From the NCBI GenBank assembly GCA_964438715.1, contig CAYTLQ010000033.1:1-21841 (forward strand): 21,841 nucleotides of DNA. The letters are read 5' to 3'. The first letter of the stretch is position 1, and each line of letters starts with the position of its first letter. This stretch comes from CAYTLQ01 sp964438715. GTDB lineage: Bacteria; Bacteroidota; Ignavibacteria; Ignavibacteriales; Ignavibacteriaceae. Of this stretch, positions 1-7,322 are shown piece by piece. Under the pieces are notes generated by a model that did no database searches, was not told the DNA's origin, and saw only the letters and a program-made list of their open reading frames with translations. Position numbers and translations under genes: made by a program.

Positions 1-224
1 TTTTTATACCCACCCCTGTTCCACATAACACAAGGATATTTTTTCCCGACTTCTCTTTCTCGTGGATAGGCAAGGTAACCTACTACCTTAATTCCGCCGG
101 AATTGTAAATAATTTTCTCGGTAATTGTTCCATCTTTTACAGTTTCGCCCCATCCGCTAATGAAAAGTTTTTCCTGTGCAGGGCGAAGCACAATTTCATT
201 TCTATCAAGTATATTGTTTGTCAT
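1..224 (-). CDS. S9-like alpha/beta hydrolase, N-terminal fragment
   Basis: The minus strand reads from an ATG at 224-222 through 74 codons and runs off the window start, so only the N-terminus is visible. The fragment contains YLAYPRE and, near its end, KYPCVMWNRGGYK. A Pro followed a few residues later by NRGG is typical of the segment just before the catalytic domain in prolyl-oligopeptidase (S9) and related dipeptidyl-peptidase-like hydrolases. The catalytic Ser, Asp and His would lie outside the window. No signal peptide is visible, so the protein may be cytoplasmic. The gene is head to head with the DUF192 gene, with only 20 bp between the two starts. There is no clear SD site; the upstream bases are A-rich. 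Family assignment is moderate because it rests on one motif. Confidence 0.6.
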   Translation of the reverse strand, partial: MTNNILDRNEIVLRPAQEKLFISGWGETVKDGTITEKIIYNSGGIKVVGYLAYPREREVGKKYPCVMWNRGGYK

Positions 225-244
225 TATTTTTAATTTTTCTGGTA

Positions 245-793
245 ATGAAAAAAAAGCAAAAACAAATTAAAAAAAATTCAACGGTAAAGAGTAATTCGTC
301 AGTATCAGGAATTACAAAATATCTTGTTGTTATTCTTTTTTTCCTCATAATCGCATCACTTATTTATATGAATATAAATCCACCGGCGCCTGAGCCCGAA
401 CCAAAACAGTACAGATTTAAAAAAGAAGGTTTACTCACTATTGTTGATTCTCTCGGTGTTGAAATAGCAAAAGTGGACATTGAAATAGCCGATACGGATT
501 ATGAGCGCACGCTCGGACTGATGTACCGCCAAACCATGGCTGAGAATGAAGGGATGTTATTTATTTTTCCTGATGAAGAGATTCGGTCCTTTTGGATGAA
601 GAATACTATCCTGCCACTTGATATGCTTTTTATTAATTCAGAGCGGCGGATTGTTACTATACATAAGAATACTACTCCCTATTCGGAACAATCTTATCGC
701 TCTACACAACCTGCTAAATATGTCCTCGAACTCAATGCAGGTTATTGTGATTTGAAGGGTATAAAAACCGGTGATATGATCCGTTGGTTATAA
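245..793 (+). CDS. DUF192 family membrane-anchored protein
   Basis: This 182-residue protein has a very basic N-terminus (KKKQKQIKK), one hydrophobic segment at about residues 25-42, and a Pro/Glu linker (PPAPEPEPK). A DUF192 domain of about 120 residues follows. Family hallmarks are ERTLGLMYRQ, the GMLFIFP segment, FWMKNTILPLDMLFI and a C-terminal VLELNAGY. DUF192 domains are small beta-rich domains usually exported or anchored in the envelope; their biochemical role is not established. The layout here predicts a cytoplasmic tail, a signal anchor and a periplasmic domain. An in-frame ATG at 176 would lengthen the protein by 23 residues but lies inside the divergent hydrolase gene, so the ATG at 245 was chosen. 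No SD site is obvious. Confidence 0.85.
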   Translation: MKKKQKQIKKNSTVKSNSSVSGITKYLVVILFFLIIASLIYMNINPPAPEPEPKQYRFKKEGLLTIVDSLGVEIAKVDIEIADTDYERTLGLMYRQTMAENEGMLFIFPDEEIRSFWMKNTILPLDMLFINSERRIVTIHKNTTPYSEQSYRSTQPAKYVLELNAGYCDLKGIKTGDMIRWL

Positions 794-814
794 TGAGGCT
801 AAGATTATTGGAAC

Positions 815-925
815 AAAAGCCGGTTTTGACAGTTAAACAGATACAATTGTGAATTTGTAGGCATAAAGTCCTTTTTCGGGACTGATATTTTGACTTAAAT
901 CACGAATAACCTAAAGTCGGCTTTT
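815..925 (+). other. possible folded RNA leader
   Basis: Several complementary arms sit in the gap after the DUF192 gene. AAAAGCCG at 815-822 is perfectly complementary to CGGCTTTT at 918-925, which runs into a T stretch. Inside lie AGTCC at 867-871 with GGACT at 879-883, and GACTT at 892-896 with AAGTC at 914-918. The last two overlap the outer arm, so alternative folds are possible. It precedes a 54-codon ORF. It matches no RNA family I know, and the arms are short enough to be chance. Confidence 0.2.
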
Positions 926-962
926 TAATTTTCGATAATCTAAATAAAACTATGGTGTTCTG

Positions 963-1127
963 ATGATAAATTTCTATGAACTCGCTCTCAAATTCTACGG
1001 AATACGTGTACCCTTAACGAAGTTACGAAAATTTAAAAAAGAAGTGATGGGTTTTATTGAGGAGAGAATTTCTATAGAAACGGCAATCTTATTGGCGTGT
1101 GAAAAACTGAATCTTAAAACAAAATAA
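963..1127 (+). CDS. small hypothetical protein, 54 aa
   Basis: An ATG-to-TAA reading frame encodes 54 residues beginning MINFYELALKFYG and ending LACEKLNLKTK. The product would be basic, soluble and probably helical, with no signal peptide or membrane segment. Composition looks protein-like and codon choice resembles the neighbours, but there is no convincing SD site and no family is recognised. It ends 11 bp before the stop of the convergent acylase gene. It is the only plausible gene in the 345-bp gap between the DUF192 and acylase genes. It could equally be a chance ORF. Confidence 0.35.
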   Translation: MINFYELALKFYGIRVPLTKLRKFKKEVMGFIEERISIETAILLACEKLNLKTK

Positions 1128-1138
1128 AACTTTATTGT

Positions 1139-3589
1139 TTATTTTCTACCCAATACAAGTCTGTTTGTATTTTTGCGGATTGCAGACAGAGAAGTTTGTA
1201 CAGTAACATATTTCCCATCTTTCCATATATTCAGCAAATCATTATAATGTGGAGAAAAAACATTTCCTGATTGTCCTCCGGGCATTACCATTAAAAACTC
1301 ATCGTTTTTCGAAAAATCATAAATAAATCTCATCGAAGGACCTAATATATTTTCAAATGGCGCAGTCCGGAAGTTTTCAGGTTCTCCCTCATACCGGTAA
1401 AAATGGTATTCGGTATTGAATATTGTTGTACCATCGCCATCCACAGGAAATTGCGCAAAATTAAAAATACGGTCAGTAACAGCAGAAGCACCACTGAAAA
1501 AATGATGAAAGCGTGCTTTATGAATATTTCCCCATTGCCAAAATGTTATATCGGTACCAAACAGCAACTCCATCTCATCTAAAGCATCGTTAAGACTTTT
1601 TCTGATTATTTCCTCGCGACTTTCTCTCTTTTGTGTTCTCTTATCATCAAAAAATTCTGTGGTATTTTCTCTTAACAATCGCTCAATAGATCGCAACGGT
1701 ACATGCGGTACAAAACAAAATTCGTTTAATAACTCCGGACCTAACTCATCGAGAAGGGTATTTCTGATAAGATGAACTAAGAAATATGAATAAATTGCCG
1801 GCGTCTGGCTTTCCAAACCGAAAGAATAATCCCACTTTTCAATTAACTCAATAGCTAACTTTAAATTTTTGTCCGTTATCTCAATACCATTAAAAGCTTC
1901 GGTCAGGTATCCCGATATTTTTTGCGCAAATGGAGAGATAACATCAATCTGATATTTTTGAAAATCGTAAATGGAATGCTTCTCCTTTTTTTCTAAAAGT
2001 TGTCGGATTCGCGTAATGCGTGAATCAGGTTCCCACAAATTTGAAATATAATACGGAAACGATTCTGATGTTTTGTTATTTGCGGTAGCAATGTATGCCT
2101 GTGCCGGATTGAATAATACAGGCATTGAAGTAAATGGTACAAATCCTTTCCAGTCATTGGCAGAAGAAGTCCCATCGTTAATCAACATAGGAAGATTTTG
2201 ACCGCGCAGTGGGATTTTCGCTCCACATACATAACCGATATTACCGTCTATATCAGCATACACAAAATTTTGTCCGGGTGCACAAAAATCACCAACAGCC
2301 TCTCTAAACTGTTCCCAACCCGTTGATTTGTTAATCCGGTAAAAAGCCCTGAAGTCATTTGATACCTCATTTCCTACCCACGCCATACTAATGGCTTGTG
2401 TTGTGTGAGTATTATTTGGAAATATTTTCGGGAAAGGATGAACACCTGAAATTACAGGACCCCGATGTGTATAATATGTCTTAACAGGTAAAGGCAATTG
2501 CGATTTCACTTTGATTGTATCTGTTACAATCTTAAGTGGTTTCCACTGTCCATCCAGGAAATATTGTTGCTTTACAGTATCAATAGTTTCATAATAAAAA
2601 TCAGCCTCATCCGCCATTACATTAGTCAATGCCCATGCAACATTCTGGTTTTTTCCAATAACTATTGCTGGAATACCGGGTAACGAAAATCCTTCAACAT
2701 TCCACGAACCGGCACGAATGACACACACAAACCATCTGCCCGGAACACTATATGCAAGATGCGGATCGTTTGCAATTATCGGTTTTCCGCTTTGAGAAAG
2801 TTTCCCTGAGATTACCCAATTATTCGACCCCGTAAGCGATCCATTCTGATTAGTGAACTTTCTATATTCTTTATAGACATCGAGAAATCCCAGCAGTTTT
2901 TTATTAATAGACTCTGACTGGGAAGGAATAATCAGGGGAGCATCAGGAGGATAATCGGGTATAAGCCGTCGAGTCAATTCGGAACCTATTTTTGAAGCAA
3001 TATGGGTGAAGGCTATATCTTCCCACCATGCAATGTTTAGCTCCCATGCCATCATTTTGCTCATTATAATTGAATGGATCGGTCTCCAATGGCGCGGTTT
3101 ATACTGCAGTATATCAAATTCAACAGGTAACCTAACATTCTCATTATCAAGAAATGCATTTACTCCCCTTGAGTAGGCTTCCATAATTGCAAGAGATTCC
3201 TTATCTAAAGAAGATAGTATTTTTTCAGCGGTATGTTTAATTCCTGTTTTCAGAAAGAGTTCATCAAAGGGGATAGTTTTTTCACCAAGTACTTCACTCA
3301 ACTCTCCCAATCCCGCTCTTCGTACAAGATCCATTTGAAAAATGCGCTCCTGTGCATGAACATATCCAAGGGCAAAAGCTCCGTCTTCTTCATTTTCCGC
3401 AATAATATAGGCAATACCAAGAGAGTCTCTGTAAACTTCGGCGCTTGATTTTATACCGCTTACACCAAGCTCGCCTGTATAGTGCGGCAGGGATCCACGC
3501 AGTACTGAATAACTGATTCCCAGAGCAGCGATAAATATCATTAAGACTGAAACAAGAGCTATGACAGAGATTTTTACTACTTTAAGCAA
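1139..3589 (-). CDS. penicillin acylase family Ntn hydrolase
   Basis: This 816-residue protein is of normal length for the penicillin G acylase/AHL acylase family, secreted amidases that mature by self-cleavage. An N-terminal hydrophobic helix (about residues 5-30) would anchor or export it. The alpha-chain region contains the conserved GYVHAQERIFQMDLVRRAGLG (77-97, written here without its internal variation). The predicted nucleophile is Ser255 in TGSNNWVISG, which becomes the first residue of the beta chain. NDPHL lies at 274-278 and TANN at 502-505; the latter fits the oxyanion-hole Asn of the family (about 250 residues after the nucleophile). The start is TTG at 3589 with no clear SD; the next ATG (codon 17) would cut the membrane helix. 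It is last in the lysA-serS run, 16 bp after the preceding gene. The substrate cannot be told from sequence: N-acyl amino acids, acyl-homoserine lactones or peptides are all possible. Confidence 0.92.
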   Translation of the reverse strand: MLKVVKISVIALVSVLMIFIAALGISYSVLRGSLPHYTGELGVSGIKSSAEVYRDSLGIAYIIAENEEDGAFALGYVHAQERIFQMDLVRRAGLGELSEVLGEKTIPFDELFLKTGIKHTAEKILSSLDKESLAIMEAYSRGVNAFLDNENVRLPVEFDILQYKPRHWRPIHSIIMSKMMAWELNIAWWEDIAFTHIASKIGSELTRRLIPDYPPDAPLIIPSQSESINKKLLGFLDVYKEYRKFTNQNGSLTGSNNWVISGKLSQSGKPIIANDPHLAYSVPGRWFVCVIRAGSWNVEGFSLPGIPAIVIGKNQNVAWALTNVMADEADFYYETIDTVKQQYFLDGQWKPLKIVTDTIKVKSQLPLPVKTYYTHRGPVISGVHPFPKIFPNNTHTTQAISMAWVGNEVSNDFRAFYRINKSTGWEQFREAVGDFCAPGQNFVYADIDGNIGYVCGAKIPLRGQNLPMLINDGTSSANDWKGFVPFTSMPVLFNPAQAYIATANNKTSESFPYYISNLWEPDSRITRIRQLLEKKEKHSIYDFQKYQIDVISPFAQKISGYLTEAFNGIEITDKNLKLAIELIEKWDYSFGLESQTPAIYSYFLVHLIRNTLLDELGPELLNEFCFVPHVPLRSIERLLRENTTEFFDDKRTQKRESREEIIRKSLNDALDEMELLFGTDITFWQWGNIHKARFHHFFSGASAVTDRIFNFAQFPVDGDGTTIFNTEYHFYRYEGEPENFRTAPFENILGPSMRFIYDFSKNDEFLMVMPGGQSGNVFSPHYNDLLNIWKDGKYVTVQTSLSAIRKNTNRLVLGRK

Positions 3590-3605
3590 GACTTACACAA
3601 GGAAA

Positions 3606-4091
3606 TTATTCGATGATACTTTGCGGATTTTCAAGAATCCCTCTTTCCGTAACCGGAAGTTCAAGCGACTGTGAAACGGAATCTATTGTTGGAACTTGCA
3701 TTAACATAAATGCTACAAGTACTACACCGACGACAACAAATATCCACTTACCGGTAAGTATGAGAAAAACACCCGAAAGAAGGCCCGGACCTTCAAGTAA
3801 CGCCATCTTTATCAAAAATGCTGTTTGATAGACCTGCAATCGCCTTCGCAGTGACTCCTGCTTAGGAATTTTTGCTAGTATTACACGGAACACAAACAAA
3901 CCTATGCCTACCGTTGACATTGAAATTAACAGAAGAATTGTAAAATAGACAAAGGGGAACTCTTCTTCCGGAGGCGTTATTGGTGGACTAAAAAAGGTAA
4001 TATATGAACCAACACCTAAAAAAAACATTACGCCCATAGTTAGTGCAATGTGAAGAATTCTCAACACACGGAAATATGAACCTGAAGTCAT
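3606..4091 (-). CDS. conserved four-helix inner-membrane protein
   Basis: This 161-residue protein has four predicted membrane helices at about residues 10-33, 46-70, 88-113 and 114-136. Between helices 2 and 3 is a cytoplasmic-type basic loop (KIPKQESLRRRLQVYQ), followed by ALLEGPGLLSG. I recall similar small membrane proteins of unknown function, with a charged loop and an ALLEG motif, in Bacteroidota. No enzymatic motif is visible. The ATG lies one base after the TAA of the upstream gene, and its SD (AGGAG at 4103-4099) lies inside that gene's last codons, so translation is probably coupled. The context (an exported small protein upstream and an acylase downstream) suggests an envelope role; this is inference. 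Confidence 0.75.
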   Translation of the reverse strand: MTSGSYFRVLRILHIALTMGVMFFLGVGSYITFFSPPITPPEEEFPFVYFTILLLISMSTVGIGLFVFRVILAKIPKQESLRRRLQVYQTAFLIKMALLEGPGLLSGVFLILTGKWIFVVVGVVLVAFMLMQVPTIDSVSQSLELPVTERGILENPQSIIE

Positions 4092-4092
4092 T

Positions 4093-4458
4093 TTATTTCT
4101 CCTGATATTTGTCCTTACTGTAATTTTCCCCTACATATCCATCCTTCAATAAACTTTCATAAGTCCTGTAAACAGTAATAGTTACTTCCGTTGATCCATC
4201 GTACCCAATCGAGGTAATTGATATTCCATTAATCTCTTTCTCCACTTTTACTCGGGCAGTCAGAGTGTTATCATTAATCAGTTTTTCGTCTAATTTTGTT
4301 TTCATACTTTTCAGATGAGAGAGTCCCCAATACATTCCTTTTTTTGCATTCTGATATGCAGTGTCAACATCCTCATCTTTCAGCGAGGTGCCGGCTGTTA
4401 TAAATACAGCCAGTATTAGAAAAGATATAAGAAAAAATTTTGTTTTTTTCATTCTCAT
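4093..4458 (-). CDS. small exported protein of unknown function
   Basis: This 121-residue protein starts MRMKKTKFF, followed by a hydrophobic stretch to about residue 23 (ending TAGTSLKDED), a good Sec-type signal peptide. The mature part has a helical section (DVDTAYQNAKKGMYWGLSHL) and then a beta-rich half (TARVKVEKEINGISITSIGY, EVTITVYRTYESLL). There is no lipobox Cys and no family is recognised. A second ATG two codons in (4452) is an alternative start; an AGAGAAA stretch lies upstream of both. It is 38 bp downstream of serS and tightly coupled to the following membrane-protein gene. Confidence 0.7.
   Translation of the reverse strand: MRMKKTKFFLISFLILAVFITAGTSLKDEDVDTAYQNAKKGMYWGLSHLKSMKTKLDEKLINDNTLTARVKVEKEINGISITSIGYDGSTEVTITVYRTYESLLKDGYVGENYSKDKYQEK
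4099..4103 (-). promoter_or_regulatory. SD site inside the upstream gene
   Basis: AGGAG on the minus strand lies in the last sense codons of the exported-protein gene, seven bases before the ATG of the membrane-protein gene. It fixes that start and implies translational coupling between the two genes. Confidence 0.75.
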
Positions 4459-4496
4459 CTTTTTCTCTGGGTATGTTCAGACATTTAATTGGTTAA

Positions 4497-5774
4497 TCAT
4501 TCAATTACAGAAAATCCTGTGTACCTCTGTAATTCTTTCGGTACAATTATTTTCCCTTCAGGAGTCTGATTATTTTCAAGCAACGAAACCATAAGACGAC
4601 TTGTTGCAAGGCCGCTTCCGTTTAATGTATGCACAAACTCAGGTTTCTTCGTGTCTTCCCTTCTATATCGGATGTTTGCTCTGCGTGCCTGAAAACTTTC
4701 AAAATTACTGCACGAAGATGCCTCGAGCCATCTGTTTTCTGCCGGTGACCATGTTTCAATATCATAACACTTTGCAGCTGAAAAACTCAAATCACCGGAA
4801 CAAAGCATCAGTATCCGGTAAGGGATATTGAGCGCCTTTAAAATATCTTCAGCATCAGCGACGAGTTTTTCCAATTCATCATAACTCGTTTCCGGTTTCA
4901 CAAATTTTACCATTTCCACTTTGTTAAACTGGTGAACTCGCAGAAAGCCCTTTGATTCTTTACCGTATGATCCAGCTTCTCGACGAAAACACGCAGAGTA
5001 ACCTACATATTTTATGGGTAAGAGATTTTCCGGTAAAATTTCATCTCTATAGATGTTTGTTATCGGTACCTCCGCAGTCGGAACAGGATATAAACCGTCT
5101 CGTTCAATCGTGTACATATCATCAGCCATTTTTGGTAGCTGACCGGTGCCCTGCATTGAATCGCGGTTAACAAGAAACGGTGGAAATATTTCGGAATACC
5201 CATGATAATTCAGATGAAAATCCAGCATATAATTTATCAACGCCCTTTCCAGTGTTGCGCCCTTACCTTTATACAACGGAAATCCGGAACCCGAAATTTT
5301 TGTACCCCGCTCAAAATCAAGGATATCTAATTTTTTCCCCAACTGCACATGATCCTGCACATAATCCGCCTTTTCAAAGCTAAAACCCTCCGGCAGCCAT
5401 CTTCTCACTTCAACATTCTCTTCTGAAGATTTACCAACCGGTACGGAGGAATGCGGAAGATTAGGTAAGGTGAGCAAAATAGTATTTAATTTTTCATCTA
5501 ACTCGCGAAGCCGTGTATCATTCGCTGTGATGGTATCTGATACATTTTTCATCTCGGCGAGAACTGCTGTTGTATCTTCACCAGATTTTTTCATTTTCGG
5601 AATCTGCGCCGAAACTGTATTCCTTTTGGATTTTAACTCATCGGTTTCAAAAATGAGCTGTCTGCGCTGTTCATCAAGTGCGAGAATTTCATCAATATCC
5701 CGATGCTCATTTTTTGAAAGTAAACCTTGCTTAACAAACTCAGGATTTTCCCGTATTAATCGAATATCGAACAT
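4497..5774 (-). CDS. serS: seryl-tRNA synthetase
   Basis: This 425-residue class II synthetase charges tRNA-Ser (and tRNA-Sec where present) with serine in the cytoplasm. Residues 1-105 form the tRNA-binding coiled-coil arm, rich in Glu and Lys, starting MFDIRLIRENPEFV. The catalytic core shows TAEVPI (233-238), motif 2 FRREAGSYGKESKG (263-276) with the conserved arginine pair, and motif 3 NGSGLATSRLMVSLLE (385-400). Length and motif order are normal. The start is supported by an AAGGAGT site at 5792-5786. The gene lies 60 bp downstream of lysA and 38 bp upstream of the exported-protein gene, so it is probably part of one transcript. Confidence 0.98.
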   Translation of the reverse strand: MFDIRLIRENPEFVKQGLLSKNEHRDIDEILALDEQRRQLIFETDELKSKRNTVSAQIPKMKKSGEDTTAVLAEMKNVSDTITANDTRLRELDEKLNTILLTLPNLPHSSVPVGKSSEENVEVRRWLPEGFSFEKADYVQDHVQLGKKLDILDFERGTKISGSGFPLYKGKGATLERALINYMLDFHLNYHGYSEIFPPFLVNRDSMQGTGQLPKMADDMYTIERDGLYPVPTAEVPITNIYRDEILPENLLPIKYVGYSACFRREAGSYGKESKGFLRVHQFNKVEMVKFVKPETSYDELEKLVADAEDILKALNIPYRILMLCSGDLSFSAAKCYDIETWSPAENRWLEASSCSNFESFQARRANIRYRREDTKKPEFVHTLNGSGLATSRLMVSLLENNQTPEGKIIVPKELQRYTGFSVIE

Positions 5775-5834
5775 TGTTTGTAATTACTCCTTTATTGAAT
5801 TCAGATTTTTTTATACACTTTGCAAATTTGTATA

Positions 5835-7142
5835 TCATTGATTAAGTGAAATATCAACTTCACCAGCAATCATCTCTTCGAAGGTTTCCCTCCTTCTTAT
5901 ATATCTCCAATTTTTACCATCTACCAGAATTTCCGGAGGCCTGCGTCTGGCATTATAATTTGATGCCATTACCATACCATACGCCCCTGCAGAGCAAACA
6001 GCAAGGAACTCTCCTTCTTCCATCTCCTGTAATTCACGATTCTTACCAAGAAAATCGCCACTTTCGCAAACAGGACCTACAACCTCATAAATTATTTTAC
6101 TGCGTGTTTCATCAAGTTTCAACGGTTGTATATGATGATACGCACCATAAATGCTGGGTCGAAGAAGGTCATTCATCGCCGCATCTACTACAAGAAAATT
6201 CTTACTGCCATTCTGCTTTTTATATGTTACTTCAGTCACCAACACACCCGCATTTGCAATAAGATACCTTCCCGGTTCAAAAAACACATCCATTCCGGTT
6301 TTTTTCAGATCAGGTAAAATTGCTTCAGCAAGATCTGTAATATCAAATACATTTTCATCAGAATACCGAACCCCAATTCCCCCGCCGATATCTATATGTT
6401 GTAAATTCACTCCGTTTGCCCGAAGGTTTATTGCAAGTAAAGAAAGTTTTTTCACGGCTTCAGCAAAAGGAGCTATTGAAGTAATTTGCGAACCGATATG
6501 CATATCAATTCCGGTGAATTCCACATTGGAGTATGAATGGTGGTTCATAAAAATTGAAACGGCTTCTTCTACGGGCAATCCGAATTTATTTTCTGAAAGT
6601 CCGGTTGAAATATAGGGATGTGTCTTTGCATCAACATCAGGATTTACACGAAGGGCAACAGGAGCCTTTATTCCCATGCTCCGTGCAACTGCATTTATCT
6701 GCGCCACTTCACTCGCAGACTCTGCTTTAATCATCAAAACTCTTTTGTCTAATCCAAGGCGTATTTCTTCCGTAGTTTTACCTACACCGGTAAGCAACAT
6801 CTCACCGGGATTTACTCCCGCATTAAGCGCCCGGTAAAATTCACCTGCAGAGTTTACATCTATTCCACAGCCTTCTGAATATAAAAGTCGGATAATACTT
6901 ATATTAAAATTTGCCTTCGCCGCGTAGAATATTTTGTGGTCAATTTCCTGAAACGCCCTCCGAAAACACTTAACCTGTCTTTTAATAAAATTCGCAGAGT
7001 AGATATAAACTGGTGTGTCGGTTTTTTCGATAATTGAGGTGAGAGGTATATCCTCTATGTATAATATATCGTTACGATAGGAGTAAATCTCGTTTTCGAA
7101 CCGAAAAAACTTATTTACTTCGGTAGAGTTTTGTGTATTCAT
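5835..7142 (-). CDS. lysA: diaminopimelate decarboxylase
   Basis: This 435-residue PLP enzyme of fold type III decarboxylates meso-diaminopimelate to L-lysine, the last step of lysine synthesis. The PLP lysine is K76 in FYAAKAN. Other family motifs are HIGSQ (215-219), the phosphate-binding GGGIG (253-257), EPGRY (289-293) and the active-site CESGD (359-363), where Cys and Glu are contributed across the dimer. AGAYGMVMASNYN near residue 385 is also typical. It is the first gene of the minus-strand run toward the acylase. Related decarboxylases act on arginine, ornithine or carboxynorspermidine, but the motif set and length favour LysA. The start ATG has no strong SD. Confidence 0.96.
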   Translation of the reverse strand: MNTQNSTEVNKFFRFENEIYSYRNDILYIEDIPLTSIIEKTDTPVYIYSANFIKRQVKCFRRAFQEIDHKIFYAAKANFNISIIRLLYSEGCGIDVNSAGEFYRALNAGVNPGEMLLTGVGKTTEEIRLGLDKRVLMIKAESASEVAQINAVARSMGIKAPVALRVNPDVDAKTHPYISTGLSENKFGLPVEEAVSIFMNHHSYSNVEFTGIDMHIGSQITSIAPFAEAVKKLSLLAINLRANGVNLQHIDIGGGIGVRYSDENVFDITDLAEAILPDLKKTGMDVFFEPGRYLIANAGVLVTEVTYKKQNGSKNFLVVDAAMNDLLRPSIYGAYHHIQPLKLDETRSKIIYEVVGPVCESGDFLGKNRELQEMEEGEFLAVCSAGAYGMVMASNYNARRRPPEILVDGKNWRYIRRRETFEEMIAGEVDISLNQ

Positions 7143-7322
7143 AAACTGGATTCGATACTGCCGGATAATATAAAAACTATTTCGTCAAAACTGTAAATAT
7201 ACGCTTTATCGGGCGATCCTTAAAGGAAAGCGGATTCTTTATTTATTCCGGAATACTATCCGCAGTAGCAAAAATATGGAACCAGCCGGCAAATTTACGG
7301 CTGTAAACAAGGATGTTGATTA
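7143..7322. other. divergent intergenic region, lysA / TPR gene
   Basis: These 180 bp separate divergent genes and must carry, or lie near, both promoters. On the plus strand an AAGGA site lies about nine bases before the TPR gene start. On the minus strand TTGACG occurs close to an AT-rich stretch, but the spacing to any -10-like hexamer is too short, so I do not call a promoter. No lysine riboswitch or other long fold is visible. Confidence 0.4.

Noticed and set aside
5470..6615. Long plus-strand reading frames of up to 154 codons across serS and lysA
   Set aside because: They are antisense to genes with complete catalytic motifs, lack SD sites and have low-plausibility compositions rich in Ser, His and Pro.
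7143..7322. Lysine riboswitch upstream of lysA
   Set aside because: The 180-bp divergent region is short and shows none of the long conserved stems expected for that riboswitch.
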